Source of the DNA: an uncultured Rikenellaceae bacterium
GTDB taxonomy: Bacteria > Bacteroidota > Bacteroidia > Bacteroidales > Rikenellaceae
DNA: 52,154 nt
Direction: 5' to 3'
Assembly (NCBI GenBank): GCA_949287525.1
Contig: CASEGL010000009.1
Location: forward strand, 1-52,154
Translations under genes and position numbers: made by a program
Part shown: piece after piece, positions 31,914 through 40,646 of the stretch
How the letters are laid out: each line of letters starts with the position of its first letter
Position numbering within the stretch: position 1 is the stretch's first letter
Notes under the pieces: model-generated
Told to the model about the DNA's origin: nothing
What the model saw: the letters and a program-made list of their open reading frames with translations, nothing else
Database searches by the model: none

Positions 31914-32327
31914 ATGGGAGCATTGGCAAAGGGCAACGTCCGCCGCATGTTGGAGGACTGCCTGTTCGGAGAGATCGAAGAGTACATGCAGGAGTGCCGG
32001 GGCGTACGATGCCCCGAAGGGTGGCGCAGCGACATACGCAACATCGCCCACCGTGCGCTGCACCTGCTCTTCACCCACGACGAGGCGGAAATTATCGACG
32101 TAGAGCATCAGGGCAGCCGGCTCTGCTTCACCTACCTGCTGCGCGGATACAGCGTCGGGGAGGCTGCCAACGTCGCATTTGAAAGCGACAGCGGCTACCT
32201 GCGCATCCACTTCGCCCTGCTGCGCAACGGCCACGTTTTCGCATCGGTGACCTATCAGCGGGAGGATGACGAAATTTCGCTCTCCTACCTGCGTCCCGAC
32301 GGCGAACATTTCTCCGTCATGGGCTAA
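31914..32327 (+). CDS. Hypothetical protein, 137 residues
   Basis: The frame is open from 31746, but the promoter at 31836-31867 makes ATG 31914 (MGALAKGNVRRMLEDCLFGEIEEYM) the likely start. The protein has no signal peptide or membrane helix. It looks alpha/beta: an N-terminal helix pair, then three or four strands (AEIIDVEHQGSRLCFTYLLRG, GYLRIHFALLRNGHVFASVTYQ, EISLSYLRPDGEHFSVMG). I recognise no family. It is monocistronic, with a strong promoter and divergent from the PAP2 gene. It is not a shadow of another gene, since no alternative frame here shows any family resemblance and the promoter fits it. Confidence 0.65.
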   Translation: MGALAKGNVRRMLEDCLFGEIEEYMQECRGVRCPEGWRSDIRNIAHRALHLLFTHDEAEIIDVEHQGSRLCFTYLLRGYSVGEAANVAFESDSGYLRIHFALLRNGHVFASVTYQREDDEISLSYLRPDGEHFSVMG

Positions 32328-32428
32328 ACGCCGGACGGAATACGCACACCAACCTTCCTGAACGGCCTCTCCATCCGAATATCAAGGCATATCTTGCCGC
32401 TACTTTTCCGATTTTACAGGGAATTGCG

Positions 32429-32436
32429 TATATTTG
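32429..32436 (+). promoter_or_regulatory. -7 element of the POT transporter promoter
   Basis: TATATTTG matches TAnnTTTG, 74 bp before the ATG; the -33 position holds only an imperfect TTTC at 32405-32408. Confidence 0.55.
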
Positions 32437-32509
32437 TACGATTCAAAAATTGGGGCTTACCGTAAAAAGAAAATTCAAATAACTCAATCACTTTTAAATC
32501 AATTATTTT

Positions 32510-34177
32510 ATGTTCAAAGGACATCCTAAAGGACTCTACGCGCTGGCTCTGGCGAATACCGGCGAGCGCTTCGGGTATTATACGATGCTCGCCATTTTCA
32601 CGCTGTTTCTTCAGGCGAAGTTCGGCTTCTCGGAGGGTTTGACCTCCAACATTTTTGCCATCTTCCTGGCGATGGTATACTTCCTGCCGCTGCTGGGCGG
32701 TTGGCTGGCTGACAAATTCGGCTACGGCAAAATGGTGACTTCCGGTATCATCGTGATGTTCATCGGCTATGTCTGTCTGGCCATTCCTACGGGCAACGAT
32801 GCGTTCGGCGTGGTAGCCATGGCGGGCGCCCTGTTCCTGATCGCCCTCGGAACCGGTCTCTTCAAAGGCAACCTGCAGGTAATGGTCGGCAACCTCTACG
32901 ACGACCCGAAATACTCCAGCATGCGCGACACGGCCTTCTCGATCTTCTACATGGCCATCAACATCGGCGCCCTCTTCGCCCCGACCGCAGCCACGAAGAT
33001 CACCGAGTATTTCATGGGCAAACACGGCTTCTCCTACAACGGTGACATCCCCGCTCTGGCTCACCAGTACCTCGAAAACGCTGCCGGCATGACGCAGGAG
33101 GCGATGACCAAATTCGAGACGCTGGCTCACCAGCAGGGTGCAACCGACCTGACCTCCTTCGCACACGAGTACATCGACGTGCTGTCGGGTTCCTACCACT
33201 GGGGCTTTGCCGTAGCCTGCGTATCGCTGATCGTATCGATGCTGATCTACGTTGGCTTCCGGAAGACCTTCAAACACGCCGACGTGAACGCCAAACAGCA
33301 GGCTGCTACCAGCAAGGAGCCGATCGCCGAGCTGACTCCGGAGCAGACCAAGTCGCGTATCACCGCGCTGATGCTCGTCTTTGCCGTGGTGATCTTCTTC
33401 TGGATGGCCTTCCACCAGAACGGTCTGACCCTTACCTTCTTCGCCCGTGACTACACGGCTCAGCAGGCCGTAGGCCTCGACCGTCTCGGATTCGACGTAT
33501 TCAACCTGCTGCTTATCATCATCGCCGTGTACGCCCTCTTCTCGACCTTCCAGTCGAAAACCACCAAGAGCCGCGTGATCTCGGCTGCCGTGACCGTACT
33601 GTCGATCGTCGGCCTCGTCATCAAATACAAGACTTCGGGCGACGCTCCCGTACAGGTGCTGCCGCAGATGTTCCAGCAGTTCAACCCCTTCTTCGTAGTT
33701 GCCCTGACGCCGGTTTCGATGGCCGTGTTCGGTGCGCTGGCCAAGAAAGGCAAAGAGCCGTCGGCTCCGCGCAAGATCGGTATCGGCATGTTCATCGCCG
33801 CAGCCGGCTTCGCCATCATGGCGCTCGGCTCGATGGGTCTGCCTACGCCGGATGCCCTCAAGGCCGGTGCTGACTTCACCCGCGTAACTCCGAACATCCT
33901 GATCTCGACCTACCTCGTGCTGACGTTCGCCGAGCTGTTCCTCTCGCCGATGGGTATCTCGTTCGTATCGAAAGTGGCTCCGCCCAAATACAAAGGCGCC
34001 ATGATGGGTTGCTGGTTCGCCGCAACCGCCATCGGCAACTACCTTGTTTCGATCATCGGCATGCTGTGGGGCGGCCTCCCGTTGTGGCAGCTGTGGTCGA
34101 TCCTGATCGTCCTCTGTCTGATCTCGGCCATCTTCATCTTCTCGATCATGAAGAAGCTGGAGAACGCCACGAAATAG
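32510..34177 (+). CDS. POT family proton-coupled peptide transporter
   Basis: The 555-residue membrane protein has the POT/PTR hallmarks: NTGERFGYYTMLAIF, matching the proton-coupling ExxERFxYY motif of helix 1 in its ERFGYY core, GGWLADKFGYGK in the 2-3 loop, and DTAFSIFYMAINIGALFAP for the PTR2 signature. About 12-14 membrane helices follow, with a long hydrophilic segment (residues about 170-225) as in Bacteroidetes members. It should import di- and tripeptides with protons across the inner membrane. The gene is monocistronic, with its own -7 element and a strong terminator; its codons look highly biased (CTG, CGT, GCT/GCC), suggesting high expression. Confidence 0.94.
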   Translation: MFKGHPKGLYALALANTGERFGYYTMLAIFTLFLQAKFGFSEGLTSNIFAIFLAMVYFLPLLGGWLADKFGYGKMVTSGIIVMFIGYVCLAIPTGNDAFGVVAMAGALFLIALGTGLFKGNLQVMVGNLYDDPKYSSMRDTAFSIFYMAINIGALFAPTAATKITEYFMGKHGFSYNGDIPALAHQYLENAAGMTQEAMTKFETLAHQQGATDLTSFAHEYIDVLSGSYHWGFAVACVSLIVSMLIYVGFRKTFKHADVNAKQQAATSKEPIAELTPEQTKSRITALMLVFAVVIFFWMAFHQNGLTLTFFARDYTAQQAVGLDRLGFDVFNLLLIIIAVYALFSTFQSKTTKSRVISAAVTVLSIVGLVIKYKTSGDAPVQVLPQMFQQFNPFFVVALTPVSMAVFGALAKKGKEPSAPRKIGIGMFIAAAGFAIMALGSMGLPTPDALKAGADFTRVTPNILISTYLVLTFAELFLSPMGISFVSKVAPPKYKGAMMGCWFAATAIGNYLVSIIGMLWGGLPLWQLWSILIVLCLISAIFIFSIMKKLENATK

Positions 34178-34197
34178 GCATCGTCCGATTCATCCGG

Positions 34198-34228
34198 AAA
34201 AGGGGAGCTGCGGCTCCCCTTTTTCTTT
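34198..34228 (+). terminator. Terminator after the POT transporter
   Basis: Stem AAAAGGGGAGC with GCTCCCCTTTT (loop TGCG), followed by a T-rich run TTTTCTTTTC. Confidence 0.92.
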
Positions 34229-34251
34229 TCGGCCGAAGAGCGGCGGAATCG

Positions 34252-34282
34252 TTCGGGGAGCGCGAAAAAATGACTAATTTTG
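34252..34282 (+). promoter_or_regulatory. Promoter of the PhnP-like/radical SAM/SDR operon
   Basis: TTCG (34252-34255), 19 bp, TAATTTTG (34275-34282). The -7 half is exact, the -33 half one base off. The first start codon is 74 bp downstream. Confidence 0.6.
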
Positions 34283-34355
34283 AACATTGATCCCGCCCCG
34301 CCGCAAACGAACTGGACGTCGAGGCGCCGGATGTTGCTTTCATGCCCATCGAATC

Positions 34356-35219
34356 ATGTTACGACTCACTTTTCTCGGAACCGGCACCTCGCAAGGCGTA
34401 CCGATGATCGGCTGCAACTGCGAAGTCTGCCGCTCGCAAGACCATCACGACAAACGGCTGCGCTCCTCCGTCATGATCGAACGCTTCAACGAACGGCCGC
34501 CGCAGCACGTCGTCATTCCCGAAGCCGCCGCCCACCCGGCCACGGCCCACGGCGCATTCGACCGGCCGGTAGGCGCCGACGGCCGCATCGTCATCGATGC
34601 GGGACCCGACTTCCGCTACCAGATGCTGCGCGAAGGCGTGCGCACGCTCGACGCCATACTGCTCACCCACGAACACAAGGACCACGTGGGCGGAATCGAC
34701 GACGTGCGGGCATTCAACTATTTCCAGGGGCGCGCCATTCCGATCTATGCGACCGAACGGGTCGGCAACGTCATCCGCAAGGACTTCGACTACGCCTTCA
34801 GCGAGGAGCGCTACCCGGGAGCGCCCGAAATCGACCTGCGCACCATCCATACGAACGTGCCTTTCGAGGCGGGCGGATTCCATATCGTCCCGATCACCGG
34901 CAAACACTACATCCTGCCCGTGACAGGCTACCGCATCGGGCCGCTCGCCTACCTGACCGACTTCAACAGCATCGAGGAAGCGCAGCTCCGCAAACTGGAG
35001 GGCATCGACACGCTGGTCATCAACGCCCTGCGCTACACCAAGCACATCTCGCACTTTACCGTCGAGGAGGCCATTGCCGTCAGCCGCCGCATTGGCCCGC
35101 GACGCACCTACCTGACCCACATGTCGCACCAGATCGGACCCTACGAGAAAATCAGCGGCTCGCTGCCCGCAGGCATCGAGTTCGCCTGGGACGGACTGAA
35201 AATCGACATAAACGACTGA
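34356..35219 (+). CDS. PhnP-like metallo-beta-lactamase-fold hydrolase
   Basis: From ATG 34356 the product has 287 residues (the frame is open further upstream, before the promoter). MLRLTFLGTGTSQGVPMIGCNCEVC has Cys20, Cys22 and Cys25, the extra zinc site of PhnP-type proteins, and LLTHEHKDHVGG is the HxHxDH metal motif. Further ligands are in FRYQML-IDAGPDF and THMSH. PhnP hydrolyses cyclic phosphodiesters (5-phosphoribosyl 1,2-cyclic phosphate); the wider family includes other phosphodiesterases. There are no phn C-P lyase genes here, so the phosphonate role should not be assumed. The gene is first of three, 7 bp before a radical SAM gene. Confidence 0.87.
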   Translation: MLRLTFLGTGTSQGVPMIGCNCEVCRSQDHHDKRLRSSVMIERFNERPPQHVVIPEAAAHPATAHGAFDRPVGADGRIVIDAGPDFRYQMLREGVRTLDAILLTHEHKDHVGGIDDVRAFNYFQGRAIPIYATERVGNVIRKDFDYAFSEERYPGAPEIDLRTIHTNVPFEAGGFHIVPITGKHYILPVTGYRIGPLAYLTDFNSIEEAQLRKLEGIDTLVINALRYTKHISHFTVEEAIAVSRRIGPRRTYLTHMSHQIGPYEKISGSLPAGIEFAWDGLKIDIND

Positions 35220-35226
35220 CAACGCC

Positions 35227-37368
35227 ATGGGAAACATCCTGCTCATCACACCGCCTTTCCTGCAGCCCAACGCCCCCTATCCGGCCACGGCCTACCTGAA
35301 GGGCTATCTGGAACGACACGGCCACCACGCCGAACAATACGACCTCTCCGTCGCCCTGCTCAACGCCATCTTTTCGTCGGAGTTTCTGACCAAAGTGTTC
35401 GACAGCTACCCCGCCGCCGCGAAAGAGGGACTCGACCTCGACGAGGAGGAGCTGGCCGACATCGAACGCATCTACGCCCTGCGCGGAGCCTACATCGACA
35501 CGATCGACGCGGTCATGTCCTTCCTGCGCGGCCGGGACGCCACGCTGGCCAGCCCCATCTGCAGGGGCGACTTCCTGCCTCAGGCCGGACGCTTCGATTC
35601 GCTGGAGGATCCCGAGGAGGAGTTCGGCTGGATGGGCATTCAGGACTGCGCCAAGCACCTCTGCACGCTCTACCTGCAGGACATCAGCGACTTCATCCGC
35701 GCCGTGGTGACGGACAACTTCGAGATCGTGCGCTATGCCGAACACCTCTCCGTGTCGCTGCCCGAATTCGCCGTGCTGGAGGAAGAGCTGCGCCTGCCGC
35801 CCAACATCATCGAACTGCGCATGACGGAACTGCTCCGCCAGCGCCTCGAAGACCAGCGTCCGGAAGTGGTGGCGCTGACGGTACCCTTCCCCGGTAACCT
35901 GCTGGCCGCCCTGCGCTGCGGACAGTATATCAAGTCGAACTTTCCGCACATCAAGGTGGTCATCGGCGGCGGCTACCCCACCACCGAACTGCGCCAGATG
36001 AGCGACCGGACGATCTTCTCCTACGTCGATTACATCATCCTCGACGACGGTGAACGCGCCCTGGAACATATCCTGAACGGCGAGGAGCCGACCGGCACGA
36101 TCACCCCCGACGGCTATCGCGACGGCACGGAACGGATCACCCACCGCGAGCGGGGCTGTCCCGACTTCGGCGGACTGTGCCACGACGCCTACTTCTCGCT
36201 GTGCGAGGTGGTCAATCCGATGCACCGCCTGTGGAGCGACGGCCGCTGGAACAAGATGATGCTCGCCCACGGCTGCTACTGGGCCGGATGCGCCTTCTGC
36301 GACACGACGCTCGACTACATCGGGCGCTACGACAGCGTGACCGCCTCCGAACTGGCCGACTGGATGGACCGCGTGGCCGCCCAGACCGGATCACGGGGTT
36401 TCCACTTCGTGGACGAGGCGGCTCCGCCCCGCCTGCTGCGCGACCTGTCGCTGGAACTGCTGCGCCGTCGCCGCCGCTACGTGTGGTGGACCAACATCCG
36501 TTTCGAGAAGGCCTACACGGGCGACCTGTGCAACCTGATGGCCGCCGCCGGCTGCATTGCCGTATCGGGCGGACTGGAGGTGGCTTCCGACCGGCTGCTG
36601 GCCATGATCGGCAAAGGCATCACCATCGAACAGGCCACCATCGCCATGCGCAACTTCTTCTACGCCGGCATCATGGTCCACACCTACCTGATGTACGGTC
36701 TGCCGACCCAGACGCTGCAGGAGACGATCGACGCCCTCGAAGTGGTGCGCCAGATGTTCCGTGCCGAACTGATCGGCTCGGCTTTCTGGCACCGTTACGC
36801 CATGACACTCCACAGCCCCTCGGGCCAGCACCCCGAACGCTTCGGGGTGCGGCGCAAGGGTTCGATGCCCAACTCCTTTGCCAACAACGAGATCTTCTTC
36901 TCGGACAACCGGGGCTACAGCCTCGACATGGTGGGCGACGCACTGCGCCTCTCGCTGGCCAACTACATGGCGGGCGAAGGACTCGACAAACCCGTCCACA
37001 AGTGGTTCGCCACGAAGGTTCCGCCCACGACTGTCGAGCCGACCCTCGTCACCGACCACCTGCTCCGCCCCGACGCCTGCCGCATCTTCGATCCGAAAGC
37101 CCGTCTGGTGTGGATCGGCGGCTCGCTGGAACGGACCGAAAAGGGACTGCTCGTCCGCAGCAACAGCGAGGAGAAACAGCTGAAATTCTCCGATGCCGAC
37201 GCCGAGTTCCTGCTCGCCGCCGCAGCCGAATGCAGCGACCTCAGCCGCCGAATCACCTTCGGGGAGATCAAGGAACGCTACGAACAACATGCGGAGGAAC
37301 CGTTTGCCGTACTCTACCACTCCAAACAGTGGGACATCCTGCGGCGCTACGGCCTGCTGCAACTGTAA
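35227..37368 (+). CDS. B12-binding-type radical SAM protein with CX4CX2C cluster motif
   Basis: The 713-residue protein starts with the N-terminal Rossmann-like part of COG1032 proteins (ILLITPPFLQPNAPYPATAYLKGYL; VVALTVPFPGN; KVVIGGGYPTTE, up to about residue 290) without the cobalamin DxHxxG motif. The radical SAM barrel begins at HGCYWAGCAFCDT: Cys350, Cys355 and Cys358, spacing CX4CX2C instead of CX3CX2C. SGGLEVASDRLL and MYGLPTQTLQET are typical later barrel motifs. The C-terminal 200 residues carry no named domain. The reaction is unknown; family members do methylations, rearrangements and ring formations. The gene lies between the PhnP-like gene (7 bp) and an SDR gene (25 bp), which suggests one pathway. 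Confidence 0.85.
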   Translation: MGNILLITPPFLQPNAPYPATAYLKGYLERHGHHAEQYDLSVALLNAIFSSEFLTKVFDSYPAAAKEGLDLDEEELADIERIYALRGAYIDTIDAVMSFLRGRDATLASPICRGDFLPQAGRFDSLEDPEEEFGWMGIQDCAKHLCTLYLQDISDFIRAVVTDNFEIVRYAEHLSVSLPEFAVLEEELRLPPNIIELRMTELLRQRLEDQRPEVVALTVPFPGNLLAALRCGQYIKSNFPHIKVVIGGGYPTTELRQMSDRTIFSYVDYIILDDGERALEHILNGEEPTGTITPDGYRDGTERITHRERGCPDFGGLCHDAYFSLCEVVNPMHRLWSDGRWNKMMLAHGCYWAGCAFCDTTLDYIGRYDSVTASELADWMDRVAAQTGSRGFHFVDEAAPPRLLRDLSLELLRRRRRYVWWTNIRFEKAYTGDLCNLMAAAGCIAVSGGLEVASDRLLAMIGKGITIEQATIAMRNFFYAGIMVHTYLMYGLPTQTLQETIDALEVVRQMFRAELIGSAFWHRYAMTLHSPSGQHPERFGVRRKGSMPNSFANNEIFFSDNRGYSLDMVGDALRLSLANYMAGEGLDKPVHKWFATKVPPTTVEPTLVTDHLLRPDACRIFDPKARLVWIGGSLERTEKGLLVRSNSEEKQLKFSDADAEFLLAAAAECSDLSRRITFGEIKERYEQHAEEPFAVLYHSKQWDILRRYGLLQL

Positions 37369-37393
37369 CCGACAAATCCACAAACGACATACT

Positions 37394-38215
37394 ATGAGCA
37401 AACACCAGTTCAAAAACCGCACGGTCGTTATCACCGGCGCCTCGTCGGGCATCGGACGCGCCCTGGCCTACGAATTTGCCGGACGCGGCGCGAATGTCGT
37501 ACTCGGCGCACGCCACGAAGACCAGCTGACGGCCATCGCCGCCGACCTCGCCCGCTTCGGCATCCGGACGGCCGTCTGCGCCACGGACGTAACCAAAGCC
37601 GACGATTGCCGCCGCCTGATCGACACGGCCGTCGAGACCTTCGGCGGCATCGACATTCTGATCTGCAATGCAGGCATCTCCATGCGCGCCCTCTTCGACG
37701 ATGTCGATCTGGACGTACTCCACCGGCTGATGGACGTCAATTTCTGGGGAACGGTCTACTGCACCAAATATGCCCTGCCCTACATCCAGCAGTCGCACGG
37801 CAGCATCGTGGGCGTCTCGTCGGTGGCCGGCCTGCACGGCCTGCCCGGCCGCACGGGCTACTCCGCCTCGAAGTACGCCATGACCGGATTCCTCGACACG
37901 ATCCGCATCGAGAACCGCCGCAAGGGCGTTCACGTCATGGTGGCCTGCCCGGGATTCACGGCCACCAACGTCCGTTTCGCCGCCCTGACGGCCGACGGAT
38001 CCTGCCAGGGCGCCACGCCCCGCAAGGAGGAGAAGATGATGACCGCCGAGGAGGTAGCCCGCCGCATCGCCGACGGCATCGCCCGCCACAAACGGCTGCT
38101 GCTGATGGAATTCGAGGGACGCGCCACCCACTTCATCAAGAAATTCTCGCCGCGCTTCCTCGACATGATGTTCTACAAGGTGATGGCTCGCGAGCCAGAC
38201 TCGCCCTTCAAATAG
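37394..38215 (+). CDS. Short-chain dehydrogenase/reductase
   Basis: From ATG 37394 (MSKHQFKNRTVVITGASSGIG) the protein has 273 residues; an earlier in-frame start would overlap the radical SAM gene. TGASSGIG binds NAD(P); NAGIS, a Ser in VGVSSVAGLHG and YSASKYA give the catalytic triad. A basic, aromatic C-terminus (HFIKKFSPRFLDMMFYKVM) is common in Bacteroidetes members of this group. It closes the PhnP-like/radical SAM/SDR operon, 25 bp after the radical SAM stop. The substrate is unknown. It shares only the SDR core with the SDR at 27386-28183. Confidence 0.87.
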   Translation: MSKHQFKNRTVVITGASSGIGRALAYEFAGRGANVVLGARHEDQLTAIAADLARFGIRTAVCATDVTKADDCRRLIDTAVETFGGIDILICNAGISMRALFDDVDLDVLHRLMDVNFWGTVYCTKYALPYIQQSHGSIVGVSSVAGLHGLPGRTGYSASKYAMTGFLDTIRIENRRKGVHVMVACPGFTATNVRFAALTADGSCQGATPRKEEKMMTAEEVARRIADGIARHKRLLLMEFEGRATHFIKKFSPRFLDMMFYKVMAREPDSPFK

Positions 38216-38321
38216 CCGGCAGTCGCCTTCCTGTCCGGCCCGCGGCACACGGCAGGCAAGAGCCGCCGCCCTGCCGCAACACCGAAAGGGACACAAAGGC
38301 TGCTCGGAACGCATACAAAGC

Positions 38322-38363
38322 GCGAGGGGACGAATCCCATGAGATTCGTCCCCTCGCTTTATT
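38322..38363 (+). terminator. Terminator of the radical SAM/SDR operon
   Basis: A perfect 15-bp stem (GCGAGGGGACGAATC, loop CCATGA, with its complement, 38322-38357) is followed by TTTATT. The convergent fmt gene ends 34 bp further on and may share it, though no T run is seen on that side. Confidence 0.88.
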
Positions 38364-38397
38364 CTGTCTCCGTATCCGACTCCGGACGGACTCCGCG

Positions 38398-39384
38398 TCA
38401 TACGAAGCGGCTCTCCCCTTTGGGCTTCCAGCCGTTCAAGTAGTCGCGTACCGCCATGCGGGGCTTGCCGGCCGGCTGCAACGATTCAGGCAGGATGTAG
38501 CCGTCCCGGCACGCAATGCGCAGCACGCTTCCCTCGACCGTTGCCTCGCCGATGCGGGATGACGTACCGGCGGCCGCCTCGAAACGGGCCGCATAGATTT
38601 TCACGTCGGTCGAACGCAGCACGGTGCCGTCGGCCGCACGCTCCTCAAGCGTCGTCCACGCCCCCGGATAGGGTGCCAGTCCGCGAATCAGCCGCACGAT
38701 CCGTTCGCCCTCCGCGCCGAAATCGATCCGGCAGGTCTCCTTGAAGATCTTGGGCGCCGGCTTCAGTTCACCGGTCGGCAGTTCGGGCTGCGGCTGGGGC
38801 CGGAACCCTTCGGAAACCACCTTCGCCACACTCTCGGTAACGAGTGCGGCGCCGACCGCCATCAGCTTGTCATGCAGCGAGCCGACGTTGTCCTCCGGCA
38901 GGATGGCCACCGTCCGACGGTCGATAATCGCCCCCTCGTCCATCCGCGGATTGAGCAGGAAGGTCGTCACGCCCGTCTCCCGCTCGCCGTTGATGATCGC
39001 CCAGTTGATGGGCGCGGCGCCCCGGTACTGGGGCAACAGCGACGCATGCAGATTGAAGGTGCCGTATTTGGGCAGTTCGAACACCACGCGCGGCAGCATG
39101 CGGAAGGCCACGACGATCCCCAGGTCGGGCTGCAGGTCATGCAGGGCGGCGACGAATGCCTCGTCCTTGAGCCTTTCGGGCTGCAGCACGGGCAGTCCGG
39201 CCGAAACGGCATAACGTTTCACCGCGCTCTCCTGCACCTTCAGCCCCCGGCCGGCCGGTTTGTCGGGCATCGTGACCACCGCCACGACCCGATAGCCGCC
39301 CTCGACCAACGCCTGCAGCGGAGCCACGGCAAAGTCGGGCGTACCCATATAGACGATACGCAGCTGTTTGGGATCGACACTCAT
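38398..39384 (-). CDS. fmt: Methionyl-tRNA formyltransferase
   Basis: From ATG 39384 (MSVDPKQLRIVYMGTPDFAVAPLQAL; a GTG at 39393 is possible) the protein has 328 residues. MPDKPAGRG, the NLHASLLPQYRGAAPINWAIINGE block with the catalytic Asn and His, TFLLNPRMDEGAII with the catalytic Asp, and LAPYPGAWT in the C-terminal domain identify Fmt. It transfers the formyl group from 10-formyl-tetrahydrofolate to the initiator tRNA. It is the last gene of the operon znuB-lptF/G-ribBA-fmt, starting 19 bp after the ribBA stop. def, the usual neighbour in other phyla, is absent. Confidence 0.96.
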   Translation of the reverse strand: MSVDPKQLRIVYMGTPDFAVAPLQALVEGGYRVVAVVTMPDKPAGRGLKVQESAVKRYAVSAGLPVLQPERLKDEAFVAALHDLQPDLGIVVAFRMLPRVVFELPKYGTFNLHASLLPQYRGAAPINWAIINGERETGVTTFLLNPRMDEGAIIDRRTVAILPEDNVGSLHDKLMAVGAALVTESVAKVVSEGFRPQPQPELPTGELKPAPKIFKETCRIDFGAEGERIVRLIRGLAPYPGAWTTLEERAADGTVLRSTDVKIYAARFEAAAGTSSRIGEATVEGSVLRIACRDGYILPESLQPAGKPRMAVRDYLNGWKPKGESRFV

Positions 39385-39403
39385 CGCACGCACCTCCCGC
39401 CGG

Positions 39404-40642
39404 TTAGTGATTGTCCTTGTGAAGCAGGCCCAGCTTGTGGCCCATCTTCTCCTCCTTGGTCTCCAGATAGCGCTGGTTGTAGCTGGTCGGTTTGGTCACG
39501 ATCGGAACGATCTCCTCGATCGACAGGCCGTAGCCCTCTAGTCCGGCACGCTTGAGGGGGTTGTTGGTCATCAGACGCATCTTCGTGATGCCCAGCGCAT
39601 GCAGGATGCTGGCACCCACGCCGTAATCGCGCTCATCGACCGCAAAGCCGAGCTTCACGTTCGCCTCGGCCGTATCGTAGCCGTCCTCGTCCTGCAGTTT
39701 GTAGGCCTTGATCTTGTTGCACAGGCCGATGCCGCGTCCCTCCTGCATCAGATAGACGATGGCGCCCTTGCCCTCCTTCTCGATCATGCGCACCGCTTCG
39801 TCGAGCTGCGCGCCGCAGTCGCAGCGCACCGAACCGAAGATGTCGCCCGTGGCGCAGGCCGAATGGACACGCACCAGCACCGGTTCGCCGGGTTTCCAGG
39901 TACCCTTGATGAGCGCCATATGTTCCAGTCCGTTGCTTTTCTGGCGGAAGGGGATGAAACGGAATTCACCCCACTTGGTCGGCATGGCCACCTCGTCGCC
40001 CATCTCGACGATGCTCTCGTTCTTGAGACGGTAGGCGATGATGTCGGCAATGGAGACGATCTTGAGACCGAACTTGTCCGCCACCTCCATCAGCTGGGGC
40101 AGACGGGCCATCGAGCCGTCCTCGTTCATGATCTCGATCAGCGCACCTGCCGGCTGCAGACCGGCCATGCGGGCCAGATCGACGGCAGCCTCGGTGTGAC
40201 CCGGACGGCGCAGCACGCCCTTGTTGCGGGCGCGAAGCGGGTTGATGTGACCCGGACGGCCGAAATCCTCCGGTTTGGAGTTCGGATCGGCCAGTGCACG
40301 GATCGTGGCGGCACGGTCGTGGATCGACACGCCCGTCGTACAGCCGTCGTGCAGGTAATCGACCGTCACCGTGAACGGCGTACCGAGCAGCGAGGTGTTG
40401 TTGCCGACCATCATCTCCAGATCGAGTTCCTTGCAGCGGTCCTCCGTCAGCGGAGCGCACAGCACGCCGCGGCCGTTATGCAGCATGAAGTTCACGATTT
40501 CGGGCGTGATCTTCTCGGCGGCCACGATGAAGTCGCCTTCGTTCTCGCGATCCTCGTCGTCCACGACGATCACGACCTTGCCCTGACGGAAATCTTCGAT
40601 AACTTCCTCGACGGTATTCAATTTTCTCAGTTGTGTACTCAT
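39404..40642 (-). CDS. ribBA: Bifunctional DHBP synthase / GTP cyclohydrolase II
   Basis: The 412-residue protein fuses RibB (about residues 1-205; [48 protein letters not shown]) to RibA (about 206-412; [23 protein letters not shown] with the three zinc cysteines, [26 protein letters not shown]). The two halves make 3,4-dihydroxy-2-butanone 4-phosphate from ribulose 5-phosphate and the pyrimidine precursor from GTP, the two entry steps of riboflavin synthesis. All key residues are visible in both halves. The gene lies 4 bp after the lptF/G stop. A separate RibB is encoded at 49823-50470. Confidence 0.97.
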   Translation of the reverse strand: MSTQLRKLNTVEEVIEDFRQGKVVIVVDDEDRENEGDFIVAAEKITPEIVNFMLHNGRGVLCAPLTEDRCKELDLEMMVGNNTSLLGTPFTVTVDYLHDGCTTGVSIHDRAATIRALADPNSKPEDFGRPGHINPLRARNKGVLRRPGHTEAAVDLARMAGLQPAGALIEIMNEDGSMARLPQLMEVADKFGLKIVSIADIIAYRLKNESIVEMGDEVAMPTKWGEFRFIPFRQKSNGLEHMALIKGTWKPGEPVLVRVHSACATGDIFGSVRCDCGAQLDEAVRMIEKEGKGAIVYLMQEGRGIGLCNKIKAYKLQDEDGYDTAEANVKLGFAVDERDYGVGASILHALGITKMRLMTNNPLKRAGLEGYGLSIEEIVPIVTKPTSYNQRYLETKEEKMGHKLGLLHKDNH

Positions 40643-40646
40643 TGCT

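Noticed and set aside
30767..32074. 435-residue version of the PAP2 protein starting at 32074.
   Set aside because: The extra 134 codons overlap the divergent gene and its promoter and precede the PAP2 -7 element; the signal peptide starts at 31672.
34287..34355. Longer N-terminus for the PhnP-like protein from 34287.
   Set aside because: The first 23 codons are rich in Arg and Pro and follow the predicted -7 element by only a few bases; the family N-terminus begins at MLRLTFLGTGTSQG.
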